Source: Nicotiana tabacum (lineage: Eukaryota; Streptophyta; Magnoliopsida; Solanales; Solanaceae). Taken from it: a stretch of 64,000 nt of DNA. Numbering within the stretch: position 1 is the stretch's first letter; each line of letters starts with the position of its first letter. Below, one piece after another: positions 57,102-64,000 of the stretch. The notes below the pieces were generated by a model. It saw nothing but the letters and a program-made list of their open reading frames with translations, was not told the origin of the DNA and did not search any database. Where the stretch lies: contig NC_134082.1 of the NCBI RefSeq assembly GCF_000715075.1, positions 142,774,948 through 142,838,947 on the forward strand. The letters are read 5' to 3'. A program made the position numbers and the translations under genes.

Positions 57102-57280
57102 AAGTATTTGCATTGAAGTTCAGAGACTCTTTGTGTCTTCGGGTTCGTATAACCTTCAAGTTTGTTGGTATTCATATACGCTCACTGCCTTAAAAATGGG
57201 GAAGAGTAACAATCGTAATCTTGAAATAGAGCATGGATAAGTAAGAAAAAAATTCGCCTCAGACGTAAAAGAAAAAGGGG
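57102..57280 (+). other. Tat 3' region resuming after the solo LTR
   Basis: AT-balanced sequence without a gene between the second 'atgtc' and the 23-bp array. A 60-codon open frame at 57058-57240 spans the LTR junction and is not coding. Confidence 0.5.
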
Positions 57281-58315
57281 GGATGTCCGTGTCGGACTTT
57301 TCTAAAGGTTTTCTTTGCGAACTTTTAAAGGTGTTCATCTCGAACCTTTAAAGGCATTTGAAGTTTTAAAGGTTTCCGTTGCGAACTTTTAAAGGTGTTT
57401 GTCTCAAACTTTTAAAAGCATTCAAATTTTTAAAGGTTTTCGTTGCGAACTTTTAAAGGTGTTTGTCTCGAACTTTTTAAAGGCATTCGGATTTTTAAAG
57501 GTTTTCGTTGCGAACTTTTAAAGGTGTTCGTCTCGAACTTTTAAAGGCATAAGGTTTCTGTTCCGAACTTTTTAAAAGGCGTATGTTTCGAACTTTTGAA
57601 GGTTCTCATCTTGAACTTTTAAAGGTGCTCGTGGCAAACTTTAAATGGTCTCCACTGCCGACTTTTAAGGATTTCTACCATGAGCTTTTAAGGGTCTTTT
57701 CCACGAATCTTTAAATGTCTTCGTCGCGAGCTTTTAAAAGTCTTCGCCACGAACTTTTAAAGGTATTCATCGCTTGCTTTTAAGGATATTCGCGCGAACT
57801 TTTATGGGTCTTCCCCACAAATTTTAAAGGTATTCATCGCGAACTTTTACAGGTCTTCATTGCGAGCTTTTAAAGGTCTTCAATGTGAACTTTTAAAGAT
57901 CTTAACCACGGGCTTTTAAGGATCTTTGCACGAACTTTTATGGGTCTTTGCAGTAAATTTTAAAGGTATCCACCGCGAACTTTTAAATGTCTTAACCACG
58001 AGCTTTTAAGGATCTTCGCACGAACTTTTATGGGTCTTCTCCGTAAATTTTAAAGGTATTCGTCGCAAACTTTTAAAGATCTTTACTACAAACTTTTAAA
58101 GGTCATCACCGCGAACTTTTAAAGGTCTTCACTGTGAACTTTTAAAGATCTTGACCACAAGCTTTTAAGGATCTTCGCACGAACTTTTATGGCTTCCCGT
58201 AAATTTTAAAGGTCTTCATCGCGAACTTTTATAATTTGCCACCGCAAATTTTAAAGATCTTCATCACAAATTTTTAAAGGCCTTCGTATCGAACTTTTAA
58301 AGTACTTCATAATTG
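57281..58315. repeat. 23-bp tandem array in the Tat 3' region (about 45 units)
   Basis: Degenerate units of the form 'gaacttttaaaggtcttcac' plus three bases repeat over about 1 kb. The core 'cttttaaagg' is best kept; other positions drift in blocks, with local higher-order pairs ('ggtgttcgtctcgaac' alternating with 'ggcattcgg'). Arrays in this position are typical of Tat/Ogre elements and can seed satellite DNA. Confidence 0.88.
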
Positions 58316-60274
58316 GACGAAGTTACTCCTACAAAAAAAAAAGACAACAAAAGAAGAAAAGCACAAGAAAAAAAAATTATCTTCGCGTTAATGCTTCCGG
58401 ATCCACAAAAATAGGCTCTAATGGCTTGCAAGAACCAAAGATTAATGCTCAAACGAAATGAGAATAAGGGGTTTATATAGATTCAGTGGTACGGCTATTT
58501 GAAGATGAATGGCGATGTGGGACTAGTAAGAGTTTGATAGAATCCAACAAGAATTTGGCATTCTAATTCAACTAGGAGGACAAGCTATGGCGGCTGGAAA
58601 ATATGTTTCCAACTTGGACTCTGTGTCATTGTCTCCTAAAAATAATAACAACAATAATAATTTATTGTTACGTTTTTAGGCATAACTTTTTTAAGATTAT
58701 CGCTTAATCATTTATTATTCATTATTTATGTTTTCTGATCATATCATTAGATAATTTATTAAAAAATATTTATAAGAAAGCAAATGTGCTAAGGAATAAG
58801 CAGATATAAAAGGGAAAAATGTAACTTGATATTTAATAATATAATTTAAAGTATGCAAAATGATTCCAAATGGACTATAATCATAAATTAAAGAAGATAT
58901 TTTGATATTTGATGAATTTGTGGGCATATAATTTCTAATTAGAGGTAGAAATAAAGAAGATATTTTAATAGATTATTTTGGTATTTATTGATTAACTACT
59001 CATAATTTCATATGACCATAATTTATGCTAGAAAAAATATGGTGATTAAAGTCTAGGTTTAGATGAAATTCAGAAAGACCCAAATTCATTAAAACAAAGT
59101 CCAAGAATTAACTTAGTTTGTCATTAACTCATTAATGCTTTATTTTTAAAAGAAAATTTCGCTACCCAACCAGTTAAAGATTATATAATTTTTGACAAAT
59201 TAAATTGTTTTAAGAAACAAAAATATCTTTGTTTCATGTGACCATCAGCCATATTTAATAAATATGAGATTACAAGTTGATCACTTGCTAAGCATCTCTC
59301 CCTTTTCCTCTGTTCTATCCCCACTTAATTAAGTAAATTGAATAAAATTTAAATATTTTTTATTTTATTTTCAAGATTCTAATCTATTAATTTTTAAAAA
59401 GTTTTGAAATTTATTTTCTATTGTACTAAATTTATATTTTCAAAATAATTTTTCTATTAAAAATAAGATCAAAGAGATATTTAATTATAATTTTAGAATT
59501 AATAAGAAAATTTGATCGACAAAGTACTCTCCCAATATCACATGAGTTCTTCAAGGTTATTGTTACCAGCATTTTAAATTTATCTTTGTGCATAATTATT
59601 CATCATCGTTCACATCTTTTCAAGCATTTTGAAGGGCTCAAAGTTTAATATATTTACCAAATTAAATATAGGAACCTAAGCAAAAAAGAAATAAAGTAGG
59701 GGCAAAAAACTTATGGTACATACTTTACCCGCAAAAAGTTAGGTTAAGGAGCTATGTATTACTAAAAAGGATTTGAAAGTATCTTGATTTATTGAAAATA
59801 TATTTTAGTATATGAAGTAATAAATAACAAATATAAGGTCATATTTAAAATGTAAACCTTTTTGGTTGGAAAGCTAACAAAATAATTACAATATAACTAA
59901 GGACTACAAAACTTTTTACATTGTTCCTTATATATATAGTAGTAACTAGAAGGACAAGCAACTGGCAGTGGAAAATATGTTTCCAACTTGGACGACATTG
60001 TCTCCTAGAAAGCTTAGACTTGTAAATGCATCGTCCAATTCGGATTATCAGAGAAAGCTGATTTGAGTAGATCTTAGTTGCTCACGTGAATTTTCATGGA
60101 GATTCTCAACTTTTTATACTTTGATTCTTATCAATTTGAACATTTTTATGTGAAGATCAATTAGATATTTGCATGAAAAATGTAAAGCAAAATAAAAACC
60201 TTTATTACATGAATACTTCAAGCCTAGTCATCAAAAGTTAAAAAATATTGACAAGGCTTGAAGCAGAGGCATTT
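58316..60274 (+). other. Distal Tat 3' region and polypurine tract
   Basis: AT-rich, no gene. A ~55-bp segment ('ggaaaatatgtttccaactt') occurs at 58588-58640 and again at 59956-60008; the 1.3 kb between may be a later insertion or a tandem duplication. The purine-rich 'gaagcagagg' at 60261-60270 precedes the 3' LTR start. Confidence 0.5.
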
Positions 60275-60425
60275 GTAGACGATTAAATTTTATTGGACTA
60301 TATTTTAAATTAAATATATTTTGGTCCAAATAAATATATGGGATAATATAATTGAATTAATTATATAAGTCAAATATATATATAGATTAAATAAATATGT
60401 CTTAATCCATTGGGCTAGCCCATTA
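60275..60425 (+). repeat. Truncated 3' LTR of the Tat element
   Basis: TGTAGACGATTAAATT opens a stretch that parallels 44040-44200 through 'aataatataattgaattaat' and 'gtcttaatccattg', then diverges near 60420. The remaining ~700 bp of the LTR are absent. Confidence 0.75.
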
Positions 60426-62059
60426 GAGAAAATCTCACTTTATACCCATTAATTCCAAACTATTTATCCTTTAATGCCCAGGCCCAAACTATTTACTACT
60501 CCTACTCATGCTGCCCAAACTATTTACCCGGTTATTTTCCAATAATATGAGGGAGTAATAATTGGAATCATGTGCAGCTTGTCCCCCCAGCTCAACTGCT
60601 TCTCCAACTCTTACTTCACTCTGCTCTTTTTTTTATTTGAAGCAAAACGACAATCCCAATTTCAGCAATCAAAATTCTAATCCAAATCTCGTATCATCTC
60701 TGTGAAAAGCACACATATGTGACCAAAAACTACTAATCTTCTCTTATTGTAGTATTCTGGAGTTCATCATCAATGGCAATTCACACTTGTTTCTCACTAA
60801 TACCTTCTTCTTTCTCTTCACCCAAACTATTTTTTGGAGAATTATTGTACAAAAATTCAAATCCACCATTGAAGGACCTTGAAGCTTGAAACTCATAATT
60901 TGGTTTGTTTGAGTTTTTAATTATTTTGATCTGATCCTATATGGGTTTGTTTGGAAAGTTGATTGGAGGTTGTAGCTAAAGTTTTAGTCAATTTGGTGGA
61001 GATTTTGTAATAGACTTTAGAAGTTTGGGTTGAAATATAGTTGAACAAGAGAAGAAGACGAATTTGTATTGTATACTCAAATAGTATACAAATATACTAG
61101 TTTGGTATATAATTCATTCCAACTATATACCCTATTAGTATAACTATATACTACATTGGTATCATATGCTAGTTGAATTATTTTTTGGTTGTATTAGCTG
61201 CATTTATTAGTACAATATTTGATTTTCTTTTAATAATAGTAATATAAAATAATATCTTGAAATACTTTATATATATTAATATGTGATACACTATTTTTTA
61301 ATTTTTCTCTTTATGCATGTGTGTTATGTAATAGTAGTATAGTCATATAGTTGACGGGAATTAACTAGTAAATATACCATGTTGGTATAGTTATATGCCA
61401 TATTAGTATCATATGGTAGTTTAAACTTTTTTTAGTTGTTTTGGTTGCATTTTTAAGTAAATTCAATTCTGAAATTATTTATATGAACGTGATTTGCAGT
61501 GCTGGAATTTCTTTGTGCTGATGGATATAGATTATGTGTATTATGTAATAGTTTTTATAATTATAAGCAATTGTTGGAACGACTCATACAACTATATACC
61601 CTGTTAGTATATGGAATGAGCAAGTTGCTTTGCGAATATTTAGCTTGCAATGCGAGCATGTAATTTTCTCATACTTTTATTGTATCCTTTAATGTTTTGG
61701 TATAGTAGTATAGCCACAGATAGTTGTAGTAATATTCTAGAGCAATCATATACTCTGTTGGTATACATGTATACCATATTGGTATCATATGGTACTAGAA
61801 GTCTTTTTTGCTACTTATCTTTTTATTGCATTTTCCTATATTTTATTATCATTTCTATTCTAACTAGTATATATGGAGATTTAGTGGTCCTAGATTATGT
61901 TTTCTTGCTCCATCACTGGTTGGTGTTACTGCTAATTGATATTAGGCTATATAAACGATATTTACATCCTAAATTTACCATGCTTTATTGTTGTTTTGAA
62001 TGCTAAATGATAACAAAATGCTATAATTGATGTTCTTTTGCTTCGCAAGGACTAATCCA
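60426..62059. other. AT-rich unclassified repeat region with GGTATAC motifs
   Basis: No gene with a recognisable product. A palindrome-like motif 'ataccatattggtatcatat' recurs in variants at about 61130-61175, 61375-61422, 61594-61616 and 61744-61795. The open frame 61650-62006 is hydrophobic by base composition and has no domain. It may be part of a DNA transposon; no ends were identified. Confidence 0.4.
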
Positions 62060-63214
62060 AGTTAGGAAGAACTATGGAGTGTTTTGGAGTCAATAATGTG
62101 AAGAAAACGTCCAATCAAGAAGCACTCGAGCGGAACGAAGCAAAAAGTGGACAGGGTTGGAATCCACCGCGAATGCGGTGGACCATGGCAGGCCAAAGAC
62201 GCGAGGCAGAATGTTTGTCTCTCACCGCGGTCGCGCCGCATTCTGCCGCGGCCGCGGTGAACTGTGCAGTTGCCCAGAACTTTTGGGACCAAAGTGTAAC
62301 TCGGGAAAAACTTATTCCAAACCCTTATAAACTCAAGAAGCTCGCCCAAGAAAGGAGGAAGCTTGTTTTTAGATTACTTTGGAGTCAAGAACAAGTGTGA
62401 GAAGAGCAACCAAACATTAGAGTTTTTCTATCTTCTCATTATTATTGCAATTACACATTATGAACAATTTAGTAGTTTTATCTTGTTTTGTTATGAGTAG
62501 CTAATTCCTTAGTCTAGGTATTTGATGGAACCTATTGAAGGATGAACTTCTTGTTATGTTAATATAGTTTGCCAGCTTAATCTCTATTTGTTCAACTACG
62601 TTCTTTTTGTAGTTAATTGATAGGATCCTCAATTAGTTGTGCCTATTTAGTGTGCATAACTCGGGAGAGAGTGCATATTTAGGTAATTGTTAAACAACAC
62701 CACTCCCAAAGTATATGAGGGATCAATAACCGAGGGTTTAAAGGCGGGATTAGGGATAACGAAGCCTTGGGTGCAATCTAAAGTGAGCAGTAATAAACAA
62801 AGCCAGCTAGCATAACTCGGGAGAGTGCGTATAGCAAAGTGTCATGATTACTCGGGAGAGATTTACGGTAATAAGAGTGCGCATGATTGATAGAGACGAT
62901 TAGGTGAATATATGTGAAACATAACCGGAAGGGATTCCGTCAATAGGGGAAATCATAACCTTAGATCCTTCTCTTAATTGTTTACAACTTAATCATAGTT
63001 AGTCTTTATTTGCTTATTTACAGTCAGTCTTAGTTAGTAGAAATATCCTCAATTGTTATTCAAAACATTTGGGAAGTTGATTACGTAGAATTGCGTAAGT
63101 CTAACAGGAGTAATTGATAGGTTAATTTGTTGTGGGTTCGACTCTGGCGAAATACTCAGATTATATTTGCAATGTTCGTGTGTACTTTTTATAAGGCATA
63201 GTTGGGCGTGTTCA
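62060..63214 (+). repeat. LTR of an Athila-like gypsy element (left boundary unsure)
   Basis: The right end 'gtgttca' lies directly before a TGGCATCGTTGCCGG primer site. The region has a GC-rich palindromic block at 62158-62262 and repeated 'ataactcgggagag' motifs (62657, 62814, 62850). The start was not resolved because the partner LTR is outside the window. Confidence 0.6.
62158..62262. repeat. GC-rich palindromes in the Athila-like LTR
   Basis: 'ccaccgcgaatgcggtgg' is a 7-bp stem with a four-base loop. It is followed by 'ccgcggccgcgg', a perfect palindrome, and other CCGCGG blocks. The tract stands out against AT-rich surroundings. Confidence 0.8.
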
Positions 63215-63219
63215 AATTT

Positions 63220-63234
63220 TGGCATCGTTGCCGG
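63220..63234 (+). other. Primer-binding site of the Athila-like element
   Basis: 'tggcatcgttgccgg' lies five bases after the LTR end and is of the type seen in Athila elements. Confidence 0.75.
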
Positions 63235-63350
63235 AGAATTAACGGTGTTATCAATTACAATTGAAATAAATACAAAAGTGTAGTCAGTTTTCTCTATACC
63301 CAGTTTATACATTGAAATTTTAACTTTTGTTAACTTGGTTGTACAGATGC

Positions 63351-64000
63351 ATGCCTAGAAACTCATCGAGAACTGGTGAAATATTTGAAGCATTATCAGA
63401 TCCCCAGAAAGTTTTTAAGGCTTTGAATCGGGCCAACCGAAAAAACAAACAACAACAAACAACTAAACAATTCGAACGAGACATGGGGGATCACATAGTA
63501 GACCCAGCTGCGCCGGTAGCGCCAGTAGTGCCAGTGGTACCTCTTGTGCCAGAGGTTGTGCTATATGACTAGGCACAACCCACAGCGGAGAACGTGGCCA
63601 CAACGATTTTAGTCTCGCAAATACAGGCTGAATCATTTCAAATAACGAACAACATACTGCACTTGTTGCAAAACAAGGGACTATTTTTGGGGTCACAAGT
63701 CGAAGATCCTCAACAGCACTTGAAGAATTTCCTGTCAATCTGCAAAACTTAAAGGCAGCCCAACATAACTCAGGAAGCAATCAAGCTGTTATTGTTTCCA
63801 TTCTCAGTGATAGGAGCTGCCCAGACTTGGCTAAACTTACTCCCCATTAATTCCATAACAACTTGGGAGGAGTTAGTCAAGTAATTCGTGAACAAGTTCC
63901 ACCCACCCAACAAGACTACTCAACAAATTGACGAAATTTTGAGCTTCAAATAGAGACCAATGGAGACACTGCATGAATTAGGAACGATTCAAAGGGATGC
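63351..64000 (+). pseudogene. Athila-like gag, 5' part, cut by the window edge
   Basis: From the ATG at 63351 the frame reads M-P-R-N-S-S-R-T, a basic 'NRANRKNKQQQTTKQFER' stretch and a Pro/Val run 'APVAPVVPVVPLVPEV'. A TAG at 63570-63572 follows. The same frame continues with 'LLQNKGLFLGSQVEDPQQHL', a stop near 63750, 'IKLLLFPFSVIGAAQTWLNL' and 'TTWEELVK', stop, 'FVNKFHPPNKTTQQIDEILS', stop, 'RPMETLHELGTIQRD'. This order matches the gag core of Athila-type elements. Four in-frame stops make it a pseudogene. Confidence 0.82.

Larger units (their letters stand above)
44040..60425 (+). mobile_element. Tat-lineage Ty3/gypsy element, decayed, split by a solo LTR
   Basis: 5' LTR (44040-44891), TGGCACGCC-type primer site, gag, zinc finger, protease, RT, RNase H, a second RNase H of the archaeal-like type, integrase, a long 3' untranslated region with a 23-bp tandem array, then the start of a 3' LTR (60275-60425) that breaks off. 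The dual RNase H and the tandem array identify the Tat lineage. The 3' LTR opens with TGTAGAC, and the 5' LTR closes with GTCTACA. A 4.7-kb solo LTR (52410-57096) interrupts the 3' region. Several stops and frameshifts make it inactive. Confidence 0.88.

Noticed and set aside
61650..62006. 118-codon hydrophobic frame
   Set aside because: Hydrophobicity follows from T-rich composition; it overlaps the palindromic repeat motifs and has no family match.

Overview
This window is plant nuclear DNA from a eudicot, most likely a member of the Solanaceae. The evidence is GT-AG split genes (a plasma-membrane aquaporin and a plastid-type universal stress protein), an AT-rich background, and dense nested plant retrotransposons: Tork/Tnt1-like copia, chromodomain gypsy, Tat and Athila lineages, an RNase-H-bearing LINE, and a SINE tail resembling the TS family of tobacco relatives. 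There are no bacterial operons, CRISPR arrays, tRNA or rRNA genes. Family names come from recognising motifs and terminal structures by eye, not from a database search.

Host genes. (1) A PIP2-type aquaporin is present twice in direct orientation. The right copy (26991-29557, +) is complete in four exons and encodes 268 aa. The left copy shows only exons 3 and 4 (3950-5214, +); anything upstream is hidden behind a minus-strand copia element that runs off the left edge. (2) A universal-stress-protein gene (35374-43642, -) is complete in five exons and encodes 213 aa. Its 6.1-kb first intron carries an almost intact copia element and a SINE.

Layout. 1-3784: minus-strand copia element, truncated by the window, with its LTR at the right. 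3785-5214: left aquaporin copy, with an ~890-bp transposon in intron 3. 5215-8163: gene-poor DNA with one long inverted repeat. 8176-26016: a LINE on the minus strand, split by a 10.6-kb chromodomain gypsy element (12028-22613) with a 5-bp target duplication; a 12-bp duplication brackets the whole LINE. 26029-30189: right aquaporin copy and flanks. 30190-34978: a non-coding LTR element (Tat-like LARD) whose interior is mostly tandem repeats of 56, 91, 41 and 22 bp. 35374-43642: the stress-protein gene, hosting copia element 37611-42592, which is flanked by a 195-bp duplication instead of the usual 5 bp. 44040-60425: a decayed Tat-lineage gypsy element with two RNase H domains and a 23-bp tandem array, split by a 4.7-kb solo LTR (52410-57096, target duplication ATGTC). 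60426-62060: an AT-rich unclassified repeat. 62060-64000: LTR and start of gag of an Athila-like element that leaves the window.

How it fits together. The host genes make up only a few kilobases. The rest is a record of successive insertions, most of which can be ordered by nesting: LINE before chromodomain gypsy, Tat element before solo LTR. No novel enzymatic or defence system was found. The observations most worth checking are the 195-bp duplication around the young intronic copia element, the frame-independent 41-bp array in the LARD, the paired palindromic boxes in the copia U3, and the divergent ends of the right aquaporin copy.
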